This document shows positions 8,956 to 23,087 of a stretch of DNA of 64,000 nt, piece by piece. The notes beneath the pieces were generated by a model. The model did no database searches and was not told where the DNA came from. It worked only from the letters and a program-made list of their open reading frames with translations. Within the stretch, counting starts at the first letter, position 1. Each line of letters begins with the position of its first letter. The translations under genes and the position numbers were made by a program. The DNA comes from Pelagibacteraceae bacterium (lineage in GTDB: Bacteria; Pseudomonadota; Alphaproteobacteria; Pelagibacterales; Pelagibacteraceae), in NCBI GenBank assembly GCA_008638225.1, contig VTPP01000001.1:1-64000 (forward strand). Reading direction: 5' to 3'.

Positions 8956-10238
8956 TGGTATCTATAGAATATTTAAAAAATAAAAACATTCTAGTGTTTG
9001 GAATGGGCAATACTGGTTTAGCAACTGTTAAAAAACTTAAAAAAAAAATTAAAAATATTTCAGCATGGGACGATAATGCAAATTCAAGAAATTATGCAAA
9101 AAAAAAATTTGATATTTTTTTTAATAAGAACTTTTATAAAAATTCGTATGATTTTATTATAATGAGTCCTGGTATAAATATTTACCAGCATCCTCATAGT
9201 TCGTTTTTTAGGAACAATTTCAACAAAATCATTACGGATATCGATATTTTTGTCAGTTCAATTAATTTGAACAAAAATAAAATTATTGCGATTACCGGAA
9301 CCAATGGAAAGTCGACTTTTTGTAAACTTCTTCATCACGTTATGAATAGTAAAAAAAATGCCTATCTTTTGGGTAATTATGGAAAACCAGTTCTCAGTCA
9401 CAAGCAATATTTAGAAAATAATTTCTATATTTTAGAACTTTCTTCTTATCAAATAGAATACTCTAAGTTTTTAAAGACTCATGCATGTGCAATTTTAAAT
9501 ATTACACCAGACCATCTAGATAGGCACAAAACATTTAGCAATTATATTAATATTAAATTAAAAATATTTAATTCTCTTCTTCCTAAAAGCTGTGGTTTTT
9601 TAAATAAAAATTTTCAATACTTAAATAGAATTAAGAAAAATAGAAATATTATTAAAGTTTCGATAGAAAAAAATTTACTTATTAAAAATAAATTTCTAAA
9701 TAAAGATGGTTATTTTCCAAGCATTAGTATTATTTATAATATATTAAGATTTTTCAAATTTTCCAAAAAAATAATAATTACTAAGTTTAATTCTTTTAAG
9801 CCCTTACCGCATAGGCAGGAGTTTGTTAGAAAAATTAACAACATTACTTTTATTAACGATTCAAAAGCTACAAATTTTGAGTCAGCAAAATTTTCATTAA
9901 AGCTTTTCGATAACATTTATTGGATAGCAGGAGGTATCCTAAAAAAAAATGATAGCATCAATTTAAATGATGAGTTAAAAAAGAAAATTTTTAAAACTTA
10001 TATAATCGGAAAAAATACTTCGCTATTTCAATCGATTATTAAAAATAAAATAAAATATCTAGTTTGCAAAACAATAGGCAAAGCCGTGTTTCAAGCTTAC
10101 AAGGATGCTCAATATAGCAAATCTAAAAATAATGTTATTTTATTAAGTCCAGCAGCAGCTTCGTTTGATCAATTTAAAAATTTTGAACATAGGGGAAATT
10201 TGTTCAAATCAATAATAAAAAATATAAAAAATGTTTAA
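8955..10238 (+). CDS. murD: UDP-MurNAc-L-Ala:D-Glu ligase MurD
   Basis: This cytoplasmic ligase adds D-Glu to UDP-MurNAc-L-Ala. The 427 residues carry the N-terminal nucleotide-binding motif VFGMGNTGLA, SPGI, the P-loop TGTNGKST at 114-121, LELSSYQIE, NITPDHLDRH and the late SPAAASFDQFKNFEHRG signature. Order murD-ftsW-murG-murC is the canonical dcw order. Its start codon shares a base with the mraY stop, and its last 8 bases overlap ftsW. Confidence 0.95.
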   Translation: MVSIEYLKNKNILVFGMGNTGLATVKKLKKKIKNISAWDDNANSRNYAKKKFDIFFNKNFYKNSYDFIIMSPGINIYQHPHSSFFRNNFNKIITDIDIFVSSINLNKNKIIAITGTNGKSTFCKLLHHVMNSKKNAYLLGNYGKPVLSHKQYLENNFYILELSSYQIEYSKFLKTHACAILNITPDHLDRHKTFSNYINIKLKIFNSLLPKSCGFLNKNFQYLNRIKKNRNIIKVSIEKNLLIKNKFLNKDGYFPSISIIYNILRFFKFSKKIIITKFNSFKPLPHRQEFVRKINNITFINDSKATNFESAKFSLKLFDNIYWIAGGILKKNDSINLNDELKKKIFKTYIIGKNTSLFQSIIKNKIKYLVCKTIGKAVFQAYKDAQYSKSKNNVILLSPAAASFDQFKNFEHRGNLFKSIIKNIKNV

Positions 10239-11343
10239 AAGGTATGATACAGGAATATTAGCTGTCTGGTGGAGAAGCGTTGATAAAACAATAATTTTTT
10301 TGGGATTATCTCTTTTGATAAGTGGTAATATTTTTAATTTTCTATCCACATCTACTATCCCTTCAGAAAAACTTTATGATAGTAAATACTTTCTTTTTTA
10401 TAAACATATTTTTTTTTCAGTTTCTGGTCTTGTTATTTTAATTTTTTTGTCTTTTTTAAATAATAAAAAAATAAAATTATATGCTATTACTGGTTTTGTT
10501 TTTTTCTCAATATTACTAATTTTAGTTTATTTTTTTGGAATAAGTGTGAAAGGTTCTAAAAGATGGCTAAATTTATTTTTTTTTAGAATCCAACCAGTTG
10601 AATTTATTAAACCTTTTTTAATTTTAATTGTAGCTTTGGCTCTTGCTTCAAAAAAAAATAATATAAATACAAGGTTTTTTCTTTCTTCACCATTTGTAAT
10701 ATTCATCGTTATACTTCTTCTTTTGCAGCCTGATTATAGTCAAAGTTTGCTTGTAATAACTATATGGATGATAATGGTATTCGTCTCGGGGATAAGTCTG
10801 CTTTCCATTACATTCATATCGGGATCACTGATTTCATTGATGTTAGGTGTTTTGTTTTTTTTTAAAGATAAGTTTTTTTATATATTTGACCGAATTTCAA
10901 GCTGGATTGGCAAAGTAGAAGTATCTTATCAATCTGAACAAGCTTTGAATGCAATAAAATCAGGTAGTTTTTTTGGAAGAGGAATAGGCGAGGGGATTTT
11001 AAAAGAAAAAGTTCCTGAGGCTCATACAGATTATGTTATGTCAGTAATTGCTGAAGAATATGGAATTATTTTTGTATTAATAATTATTAGCCTAACTATT
11101 TTTTTATCTTTACGAATATTTTCTTTAATTAATAACACCGATAATGATTTTTTTAAATTATCATTAATAGGAATTTCAAGTTTATTGGTAATCCAATCAT
11201 TTATTAATTTAGGTGTTACTATTAACATCTTGCCTTCAACCGGAATGCCATTCCCATTTATTAGCTATGGCGGATCTTCTATTATGGGATCTTGTATAGC
11301 TTTGGGTCTAGCAGTTTTGCTGAGTAAAAAAGAGCAAACGTGA
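10231..11343 (+). CDS. ftsW: Septal peptidoglycan polymerase FtsW
   Basis: FtsW is a SEDS-family glycosyltransferase that polymerises lipid II at the division site together with FtsI. The 370 residues contain about ten membrane segments, GSKRWLN followed by the QPVEFIKP motif, the extracytoplasmic PEAHTDYVMSVIAEE loop, and the C-terminal LPSTGMPFPFISYGGSS signature. The gene overlaps murD by 8 bases, and murG starts inside its stop (GTGA, 4-base overlap). Confidence 0.96.
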   Translation: MFKRYDTGILAVWWRSVDKTIIFLGLSLLISGNIFNFLSTSTIPSEKLYDSKYFLFYKHIFFSVSGLVILIFLSFLNNKKIKLYAITGFVFFSILLILVYFFGISVKGSKRWLNLFFFRIQPVEFIKPFLILIVALALASKKNNINTRFFLSSPFVIFIVILLLLQPDYSQSLLVITIWMIMVFVSGISLLSITFISGSLISLMLGVLFFFKDKFFYIFDRISSWIGKVEVSYQSEQALNAIKSGSFFGRGIGEGILKEKVPEAHTDYVMSVIAEEYGIIFVLIIISLTIFLSLRIFSLINNTDNDFFKLSLIGISSLLVIQSFINLGVTINILPSTGMPFPFISYGGSSIMGSCIALGLAVLLSKKEQT

Positions 11344-12425
11344 AAAAAAAAATAATTTTATCAACTGGGGGAACGGGTGGTCACATTTATCCGATGGTAG
11401 CTTTACATGATTATCTAGTTTCTAAAAATTATGAGGTAATTTTTGTAAGTGACCAGAGAGCAATGAAATATTTTAATCTAGATGTTAAGGAAAAGGTAAA
11501 AATTTTTAATATCAATAGCCCGTTTAATAATAAAGGTTTTTATAAATTGATGGCCTACTATCAATTGTTGGTTTCAACAATAAAATCAATTTTTTTTTTA
11601 ATTAATAATAAACCGAGTATTATTATTGGATCTGGGGGGTACGCTTCCTTTCCTATTTTAATGGCAGGATATTTATTGAAAATTAACATACTTATTTATG
11701 AGACAAATTCAATTTTAGGAAGAACAAATAAATTTTTTTATTTTTTATCTAAAAAATTACTTCTTGGATACGATAATCAAAAATATTTACCAAAGAAATA
11801 TCAAAAAAAATCAATATATGTTGGACAACTATTGAGAAAATCTTTCACAGAAAAAAGAAACGAGGCTAATATTTTCAATTTTAATAAAAATGAATTTACC
11901 ATTTTAATGCTCGGAGGAAGCCAGGGGGCTGAGTTTTTTGGATCGCGTTTTGCAACTATATTTTCAGAGTTAAAGAATTCTGGATTTAAAATAAAAATTT
12001 TTCATCAATGCAAAAAAAATCAGGTAGAATCTATCAGACAAGCTTACCAAAATTTTACTAATTATGAATTGTTTGAATTTAATCCAAATATTGAAAAAAT
12101 AATGAAGCAATCTGATCTTGCCATAGTCAGATCTGGCTCATCTACTATTTCAGAGCTTATTGCTGTAAGCTTGCCATTTATTGCAATTCCACTACCTTCA
12201 TCCATGGACAATCATCAGTATTATAATGCAAAATATTTTGAAGATAGGGGGTGTTGCTGGTTAATAGATCAAAACCAATTTGATGCAGAAAAGTTCAAAA
12301 AACTAATTGCCGATATTTTGAGCAATGATAAAGAAAAACTTGGAGAAAAAATAAAAAATATAAAACTATTAAATCAAGATCAGGCCTTAAATAATTTTGA
12401 AAAAATAATAATACAGTACTTATAA
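11340..12425 (+). CDS. murG: UDP-GlcNAc:lipid I N-acetylglucosaminyltransferase MurG
   Basis: This membrane-associated GT-B glycosyltransferase converts lipid I to lipid II. The 361 residues start with the diagnostic GGTGGHIYP loop at 10-18, followed by IIGSGGYASFP, YETNSILGRTN, a second glycine-rich loop LGGSQGA and the donor-binding RSGSSTISE and LPSSMDNHQYYNA motifs. The start is GTG, overlapping the ftsW stop by 4 bases, and murC follows after 2 bases. Length is typical. Confidence 0.96.
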   Translation: MKKKIILSTGGTGGHIYPMVALHDYLVSKNYEVIFVSDQRAMKYFNLDVKEKVKIFNINSPFNNKGFYKLMAYYQLLVSTIKSIFFLINNKPSIIIGSGGYASFPILMAGYLLKINILIYETNSILGRTNKFFYFLSKKLLLGYDNQKYLPKKYQKKSIYVGQLLRKSFTEKRNEANIFNFNKNEFTILMLGGSQGAEFFGSRFATIFSELKNSGFKIKIFHQCKKNQVESIRQAYQNFTNYELFEFNPNIEKIMKQSDLAIVRSGSSTISELIAVSLPFIAIPLPSSMDNHQYYNAKYFEDRGCCWLIDQNQFDAEKFKKLIADILSNDKEKLGEKIKNIKLLNQDQALNNFEKIIIQYL

Positions 12426-12427
12426 AG

Positions 12428-13837
12428 ATGGAATTGAATATTAATAAAAAAGATAAAATCCACCTAATAGGAATAGGTGGAATTGGTATGAGCGGAATTG
12501 CTCTAATACTTAAAGAAATGGGATATGATGTTCAGGGTAGCGATATATCAAAAAATAATAAAAATATAACATCATTAAAAAATAAAAAAATAAAAGTTTT
12601 TAGTAGTCACAAAAGTCAAAATATTAAAAATGTTAAAATAGTTGTCATCTCAAGCGCAATTAATAAAAAAAATAATGAACTAAAATATGCAATAAGCAAA
12701 AATATTTTGGTCATGAAAAGAGCCGACATGCTAGCGAATATAATTTCTTTAAAAAAAAACGTGGTTATTTCTGGTTCTCACGGAAAAACAACAATTACCT
12801 CTCTAGTTTCTACAATTTTAAAAGAAGCAAACTTCAAACCTACTATAATCAACGGAGGTATCATTAACTCACTAAATACGAATGCAAAACTTGGAGAAGG
12901 TAATTGGTCAGTTATAGAAGCCGACGAGTCAGATGGAAGTTTTTTAAAGTTTAATAATACTCATGCCATAGTAAGCAATATTGACCATGAACATATGGAT
13001 TATTATAAAAATTTCAAAAATTTAAAAAAACAGTTTGGTATTTTTTTAAACAGAACACCTCTATTTGGAAAAAATATAATTTGCCTAGATGATAAAAATT
13101 TACAAGATTTAAAAAAAAATTCTAGAAGACAAAATTTCATAACATATGGTTTTAATAAAAAAGCAGACTTTGTTCCTATAAATATTGTGTACAAAGATAT
13201 GCAAATTCACTTTGATTTAAAAATTAATTTAAAAAAGAAATTTATAATAAAAAATATTACACTAAATCTTATGGGCAAACATAATATATTAAATGCTACA
13301 TCTGCTATTATATTAGCACTTACTCTTAATATTCCAATTACAAAGATAAAAAAGACATTAAAAAATTTTTTAGGTGTTCAGCGTAGATTAACAAAAGTTT
13401 TCCACAGTAAAAATAAAATAATTTTTGATGATTATGCGCACCACCCTACTGAAATTTCAGCTGTGTTAGATGCTTGTAAAAATAACTTTGATAATAAAAA
13501 AATAATTTCTATTTTTCAACCACATAGATTTTCAAGAGTAAAATCATTGTATAATGAATTTACTGAGAGTTTTGAAAAAGCAGATCAAGTAATTTTGTGT
13601 CCAATATATCCTGCTGGAGAAAAATTAGTCAGATTTAACTTGGAAAATTTTGCAAAAAAAATTTCTAAAAATTCAAAAGTAGAAGTGGTGATTGTTAAAA
13701 ATTATGAACATTTAAATATTTTGTTAAATAAAAATTATTCGAACAAAGAAGTTATTATTGCTATGGGAGCAGGTAGTATTAGTCAGTGGATTAGATCGAT
13801 ATCAATAAATTTAAAAAATGATAAAAAAACTCAATAA
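12428..13837 (+). CDS. murC: UDP-MurNAc:L-Ala ligase MurC
   Basis: MurC adds the first amino acid to UDP-MurNAc in the cytoplasm. In 469 residues it shows the UDP-binding GIGGIGMSG at 15-23, SSAI, the P-loop SGSHGKTT at 115-122, EADESDGSF, NIDHEHMDYY, DDYAHHPTEI and FQPHRFSR. All are family hallmarks. The gene ends with a 20-base overlap into murB. Confidence 0.96.
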   Translation: MELNINKKDKIHLIGIGGIGMSGIALILKEMGYDVQGSDISKNNKNITSLKNKKIKVFSSHKSQNIKNVKIVVISSAINKKNNELKYAISKNILVMKRADMLANIISLKKNVVISGSHGKTTITSLVSTILKEANFKPTIINGGIINSLNTNAKLGEGNWSVIEADESDGSFLKFNNTHAIVSNIDHEHMDYYKNFKNLKKQFGIFLNRTPLFGKNIICLDDKNLQDLKKNSRRQNFITYGFNKKADFVPINIVYKDMQIHFDLKINLKKKFIIKNITLNLMGKHNILNATSAIILALTLNIPITKIKKTLKNFLGVQRRLTKVFHSKNKIIFDDYAHHPTEISAVLDACKNNFDNKKIISIFQPHRFSRVKSLYNEFTESFEKADQVILCPIYPAGEKLVRFNLENFAKKISKNSKVEVVIVKNYEHLNILLNKNYSNKEVIIAMGAGSISQWIRSISINLKNDKKTQ

Positions 13838-14714
13838 AAAAACAAAATTTGAATTTCAAGATCAAGTAAAAAAAAACTACCCCTTATGCAAAAATTCATG
13901 GTTTGGAGTGGGAGGTAATGCATCAACTTTTTTTTCACCCCAAAATAGAGTTGATTTGAAAACTTTTCTTAAAAATTTTAAATATAAAAAAATAATTACT
14001 ATTGGTTCTGGTTCTAATATTTTATTTAAAGATACAGGGTTCAAAGGTCTAGTAATTAAATTGGGCAAAGAATTTTCTAAAATAGAAGATTCTAATTCAT
14101 CAATTGTAGCTGGAGCCGCAGCTTTAAAGAGCAATGTATCTGATTTTGCTAAAAAAAAAGGTATCGGAGAATTTGAATTTCTATCTGCTATCCCAGGCAA
14201 TATTGGCGGCGGTATCATAATGAATTCTGGTTGTTTTGGGAGTGAAATTTCAGATATTGTCGAACAAATTACTATTATGGATTATTCAGGAAATGAAAAA
14301 ATATTAAACAGAAATAAAATAAATTTTCAATACAGAGAGTCCGGCCTACCAGAAAATTATATAGTACTCGAGGTTTTGTTTCGTAAAACAAAAAGAATGC
14401 CAATTTCAGCTATTGAAGAAAAAATAAAAAAAATTAAAAGCGAAAAAAAAATCAGTCAACCAACAGGTATTAGAACTGGTGGAAGTACCTTTAAAAATCC
14501 CGTTAATAATAAAAAAGCCTGGGAGCTAATTAAGCAATGTGGATGTGATAAAATTTCATTTGGAAATGCAAAATTCTCTCAGCATCATTGTAATTTTATA
14601 GATAATACAGATCTTGCCTCCTCTAAAGATATACAAAAACTCATTAAAGAAACTCAAAAAATTGTTCATAAAAAAAGCGGAATCAAACTAGAGTTAGAAA
14701 TAAAGATAGCATAA
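13818..14714 (+). CDS. murB: UDP-N-acetylenolpyruvoylglucosamine reductase MurB
   Basis: This FAD enzyme reduces UDP-GlcNAc-enolpyruvate to UDP-MurNAc. The 298 residues show the FAD-binding GSGSNIL (63-69), AIPGNIGGG, the substrate Arg in YRESGL (Arg173), the catalytic Ser in GGSTFKNP (Ser223) and a late Glu in the C-terminal LELEIKIA. It looks like the shorter type of MurB. It overlaps murC by 20 bases and ddl by 1. Confidence 0.94.
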   Translation: MIKKLNKKTKFEFQDQVKKNYPLCKNSWFGVGGNASTFFSPQNRVDLKTFLKNFKYKKIITIGSGSNILFKDTGFKGLVIKLGKEFSKIEDSNSSIVAGAAALKSNVSDFAKKKGIGEFEFLSAIPGNIGGGIIMNSGCFGSEISDIVEQITIMDYSGNEKILNRNKINFQYRESGLPENYIVLEVLFRKTKRMPISAIEEKIKKIKSEKKISQPTGIRTGGSTFKNPVNNKKAWELIKQCGCDKISFGNAKFSQHHCNFIDNTDLASSKDIQKLIKETQKIVHKKSGIKLELEIKIA

Positions 14715-15622
14715 TGAAAATAAAAAAAATTTTGCTGCTTTCTGGAGGACCATCTAGAGAAAGAAAAGTCAGTATTTCAAGTGGCAAAGCTGTTTATTAT
14801 GCGCTAAGGCAGTTAAAATATAATGTAGTCAGAGTAGATCCCTCACCACAATATTCTAATTTTAAAAAATATAATTGTGACATTGCATTTAATGCTTTGC
14901 ACGGACAATTTGGAGAAGATGGTGCAATTCAGTCTATTTTAGAAAAACAAAAAATTCCATATACGCATTCAGGAGTTAAGTCTTCTGCTACTGCTATGGA
15001 CAAAATTAAATCAAAAAAAAAATTTATAATTAACAATATTAAAACACCTAAATTTAAAGTTATTAAAAAACTTTCTGACTTAAATAATAAAATTTCTAGA
15101 AATAAATTTGTTTTAAAACCAATAAATGAAGGTTCTAGCGTAGGAGTTTTGATTTATAAAAATATTAAAGACATAAACCAACTTAAAATTAAAAATAGCT
15201 TAAATAAATACAAACAACTTTTACAGGAAGAATTTATTGAGGGAAAAGAAGTTCAGGCTGCGGTTATGGGAAATAAAGCTATTGGAGCCATTGAAATTAG
15301 ACCTAATCGAAAATTTTATGACTACAATGCAAAGTATAGTTTAAAAGCTAAGACAAAACATATTATGCCAGCAGATTTAGAAAAAAAAACTTACAAAAAA
15401 GTTTTACAATTAGCATTAAAAGCTCACCAATGTCTTAAGTGTAAGGGTATTACAAGATCTGATTTTAGAGTTACGAAAGATAATAAAATTTTTATACTTG
15501 AAACAAATACACAGCCAGGAATGACAAATTTATCTTTAGTTCCAGAAATAGCCGAGCACAAAGGAATTTCTTTTAAACAACTGGTTAAGTGGATAGTTTT
15601 AGATGCATCTCTTAATCGCTAA
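14714..15622 (+). CDS. ddl: D-alanine--D-alanine ligase
   Basis: This ATP-grasp ligase makes the D-Ala-D-Ala dipeptide used by MurF. The 302 residues include LSGGPSRERKVSISSG at the N-terminus, FNALHGQFGEDG, an ATP-grasp LKPINEGSSVGV loop, EEFIEGKEVQAAV, and the metal/phosphate-binding ETNTQPGMTNLSLVP near the C-terminus. Position between murB and ftsQ is standard (ddlB position). It shares one base with murB and overlaps ftsQ by 20 bases. Confidence 0.95.
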   Translation: MKIKKILLLSGGPSRERKVSISSGKAVYYALRQLKYNVVRVDPSPQYSNFKKYNCDIAFNALHGQFGEDGAIQSILEKQKIPYTHSGVKSSATAMDKIKSKKKFIINNIKTPKFKVIKKLSDLNNKISRNKFVLKPINEGSSVGVLIYKNIKDINQLKIKNSLNKYKQLLQEEFIEGKEVQAAVMGNKAIGAIEIRPNRKFYDYNAKYSLKAKTKHIMPADLEKKTYKKVLQLALKAHQCLKCKGITRSDFRVTKDNKIFILETNTQPGMTNLSLVPEIAEHKGISFKQLVKWIVLDASLNR

Positions 15623-16283
15623 TAAACATAAATGGCTGTTGCTACTTTTGTTTTTGCTTTTATTAACAACTTTTAACTTTAATAATTCGAATTTTTTAAA
15701 TCTATTTTTTAGAATTAAAAACATTGAGTATGTTAAAACATCTTATGTAGAGGAAAATATTAAGTCTGAAGCAATGGATTTCCTTTATAATAAAAATTTA
15801 TTTTTAATTAATAAAAATAAAATAAAAGATTTATTTAGCAATAGTATTTGGGTAGAGCGTATAGAAATAAAAAAAAAATTTCCTAATCAATTAAATATTT
15901 TGATTACAGAATATTTCCCAATAGCTTATTTTGTTAAAAATAATCAAATCTATGTAATAAATAATAATTTCAAGAGTTCTATAATCTTTAATAATATAAA
16001 TACTGCTAACTTATTAAGAATTGAAAATACTGATAAAGAAATTGAATATAAGCTATTTCTACAAGGATTAATAAAGCATAATGATTTTTATAAATCTTTA
16101 AAAGAAGTTCGTTTTATTTATAAAGATCGTTGGGATCTTAAATTGAATGATGGTACGCTTATCAAGCTGGGTACCTATAGCCTTGAAGAACAAATAAACA
16201 ATATTAAAATTTTTTCAAAAAAAAATAATTTAAAATTGATTGATTTAAGAACTAAAGACAGAGTTATTATTAGCAATGAATAA
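15603..16283 (+). CDS. ftsQ: Cell division protein FtsQ
   Basis: A 226-residue bitopic divisome protein: short basic N-terminus, a Leu-rich membrane segment at about residues 11-29, then a POTRA-like domain (about 35-105) containing SIWVERIEIKKKFPNQLNI, and a beta domain. It should form the FtsQLB complex with FtsL. It overlaps ddl by 20 and ftsA by 8 bases. FtsQ is poorly conserved, so the call rests on the POTRA pattern, topology and position between ddl and ftsA. Confidence 0.88.
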   Translation: MHLLIANKHKWLLLLLFLLLLTTFNFNNSNFLNLFFRIKNIEYVKTSYVEENIKSEAMDFLYNKNLFLINKNKIKDLFSNSIWVERIEIKKKFPNQLNILITEYFPIAYFVKNNQIYVINNNFKSSIIFNNINTANLLRIENTDKEIEYKLFLQGLIKHNDFYKSLKEVRFIYKDRWDLKLNDGTLIKLGTYSLEEQINNIKIFSKKNNLKLIDLRTKDRVIISNE

Positions 16284-17493
16284 AGATAAACAAGCAATGG
16301 GGGTTTTGGATATTGGATCCTATCAATCAAAATTTATTATATTTAAAATTCAAGATAACAAGCCTCAAATTCTCTCTAAATTTATTTTAAAAACAGAAGG
16401 AATAAAAAGAGGAGTTATTTCTGATTTAGAAAAATTAACAAAGTCATTAAAAGAAATTATAGGCAAAGCAGAAGATACAGCAAAATTACAAATTGATAAT
16501 ATATTTGTTTCTACGAGTCCTTTAAATACTTATTCATTAATTTTTTGTCAGTCAAAAAATATAGGAGGGTACGAAATTAACGAGGAAAAAGATGTGCAAT
16601 TTTTGATCAATAGCGGAGTAAGTTTGTTTAAAGATTGCTATCCAAATAGTAAGATTGTCCATCTTTTTAATTTGAATTTAAGGATAGACAGAAATAATAT
16701 TGTTGAAAATCCAGTCGGGTTAATTGCTGATAGTCTGGAGAATGATTTACACATTATTTATTCTAAAAAAAATACTTTAAAAAATTTTCAAAAAGCTATT
16801 GAAAATAGTTATTTAAAATCTGAACAATTTATTTTTTCTCCTTATGTTTTGAGCTTACTTTCTTATGCAGAAAGTCCTTTATCGGATACTATTTTGACAT
16901 TAGATTTTGGACATGAAAAAACTTCACTTGGTATTTTTAGAAATGATAATTTTATTTTTGCTACCTCTATTCCAATTGGTTCATGGCATATAACAAATGA
17001 TATTTCGAAAGCTTTAAATCTTAACTTTGAAATTGCCGATAGCCTCAAAAAAAACCACAGTTCCTGCAAAATACTAAGTAGTGATTTGATCCACGAGTAC
17101 GTAGAGAGTGAAAATGCTGGTCATAAATCTTATAAAAAAGTATCGAACAATATCTTGAATAAGATTGTTTACTCCAGAACTGAAGAAATAATAGATTTTA
17201 TAAATAAAGAATTAGCTTTTTTCCAAAAGCAAAATCAAATTTTTAACAAAATTTTAATTAGTGGTGAAGGGTCCAAAATTAAAGGTTTTTATGATTTACT
17301 GAGTGAAAAAATTAAAATTAAATATTTATCTATAGAAAAATTTTCATCTAAGCTTAAAAATGATTTAGAAGATGATTACGATGTTTGTATATCAGTTATT
17401 AACTACATTAAAAACTCTTATTCAAAAGAAATTCCAAGCTCTACAAAAGAAAATAAGAGTATTTTTGATAAGGTATTATCTTTATTTAATTAA
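16276..17493 (+). CDS. ftsA: Cell division actin-like protein FtsA
   Basis: FtsA tethers FtsZ to the membrane and recruits later division proteins. The 405 residues have the actin-fold phosphate-1 motif VLDIGSYQSKF, a 1C domain, the LTLDFGHEKTSLGIF phosphate-2 region, the ISGEGSKIKG adenosine-binding motif, and a C-terminal amphipathic tip SIFDKVLSLFN suited to membrane binding. ftsZ does not follow: a 68-base spacer and then lpxC come next. This is the last gene in the overlapping run that begins at rsmH. Confidence 0.94.
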   Translation: MNKDKQAMGVLDIGSYQSKFIIFKIQDNKPQILSKFILKTEGIKRGVISDLEKLTKSLKEIIGKAEDTAKLQIDNIFVSTSPLNTYSLIFCQSKNIGGYEINEEKDVQFLINSGVSLFKDCYPNSKIVHLFNLNLRIDRNNIVENPVGLIADSLENDLHIIYSKKNTLKNFQKAIENSYLKSEQFIFSPYVLSLLSYAESPLSDTILTLDFGHEKTSLGIFRNDNFIFATSIPIGSWHITNDISKALNLNFEIADSLKKNHSSCKILSSDLIHEYVESENAGHKSYKKVSNNILNKIVYSRTEEIIDFINKELAFFQKQNQIFNKILISGEGSKIKGFYDLLSEKIKIKYLSIEKFSSKLKNDLEDDYDVCISVINYIKNSYSKEIPSSTKENKSIFDKVLSLFN

Positions 17494-17561
17494 ATCATCA
17501 AGATTTTTGGCGTAATATTTCTTGAATCGATAATTTTAATTTACTTAAGTATATTTTTTTT

Positions 17562-18488
17562 GTGCATACAAATCAAATAACAATAAAAAAAAAAATTTCA
17601 TTCGAAGGTATAGGCCTTCATTCAGGCTTACAAACTAAAATGGTACTGTCGCCAATGCCAGTAGATAGTGGCGTAGCGTTTATTAGAACAGATATTAAAA
17701 ATAGTTCTGAAATACCAGCAAATTGGAAAAATATAATTCCAGCAAATCTTTGTACTAAAATTTCAAATAAAAATGGGGAAACAGTTAATACAATTGAACA
17801 TCTAATGTTTGCACTTTATAGCCTTGGAATAACCAATTTGTTGATCGAAATTAATGGTCCCGAAGTACCAATAATGGATGGAAGTGCCAAAAATTTTATT
17901 GAAGAAATTGAAATGATTGGTCTTTTAATACAGCAAAAAAATACAAAACAATTAAAAATAATGAAAAAATTAGAGATTAAGGATCATAATAAATTTATTA
18001 AATATGAACCAAGTAATAAAAAATATTTAGAAATACATTATAGCCTTAATTATCAAGATCAGTTTATAAAAAAGCAAAGTTATATTTTAAAGGATGCACA
18101 AAAAAATTTTTTAGAAGTTTTTAAATGTAGAACTTTCTGTCATCAAGAAGATCTAGAAAAAATATTTGCAATGGGGTTGGCTAAGGGAGGATCTTTGGAC
18201 AATGCTATAGTTATTTCTGGAAACAAGGTTTTGAATCAGGAAGGTCTAAGATATAAAGATGAGTTTGTAAGACATAAAGTTCTAGATTGTATTGGAGATT
18301 TATATTTAAGTGGTTATTTTATTCATGGCAAGATTACCTGTAACCAAGGCGGACATGAGCTAACTGCCAATTTAATTAAGAAAATTTTTGAAAACAAAAA
18401 AAACTATTCAATTGTGGATATTCACTCTGCAAATATACACAAAACAAATAAGATTAGAGAATCGTCAAGAATTCAAGCGGTAGTTTAA
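17562..18488 (+). CDS. lpxC: UDP-3-O-acyl-N-acetylglucosamine deacetylase LpxC
   Basis: This zinc deacetylase is the committed step of lipid A synthesis, so the cell has a lipopolysaccharide outer membrane. The 308 residues show GIGLHSG near the N-terminus, TIEHL with zinc ligand His80, the HKVLDCIGDLYLSG motif (His238 and Asp242) and the catalytic histidine in GGHELTAN (His265). The start is taken as GTG, which places GLHSG at the usual distance; no in-frame ATG fits. It follows ftsA by 68 bases, the only sizeable gap in the cluster. Confidence 0.95.
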   Translation: MHTNQITIKKKISFEGIGLHSGLQTKMVLSPMPVDSGVAFIRTDIKNSSEIPANWKNIIPANLCTKISNKNGETVNTIEHLMFALYSLGITNLLIEINGPEVPIMDGSAKNFIEEIEMIGLLIQQKNTKQLKIMKKLEIKDHNKFIKYEPSNKKYLEIHYSLNYQDQFIKKQSYILKDAQKNFLEVFKCRTFCHQEDLEKIFAMGLAKGGSLDNAIVISGNKVLNQEGLRYKDEFVRHKVLDCIGDLYLSGYFIHGKITCNQGGHELTANLIKKIFENKKNYSIVDIHSANIHKTNKIRESSRIQAVV

Positions 18489-18529
18489 GTTATAAAATTA
18501 GTGTAAATAATTTCTAAGAAGAATTATTT

Positions 18530-23079
<4,550 letters not shown>

Positions 23080-23087
<8 letters not shown>

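Noticed and set aside
17494-17561. Remnant of ftsZ after ftsA
   Set aside because: The 68 bases show no FtsZ-like codons or motifs; the spacer is simply AT-rich and may contain an lpxC promoter.
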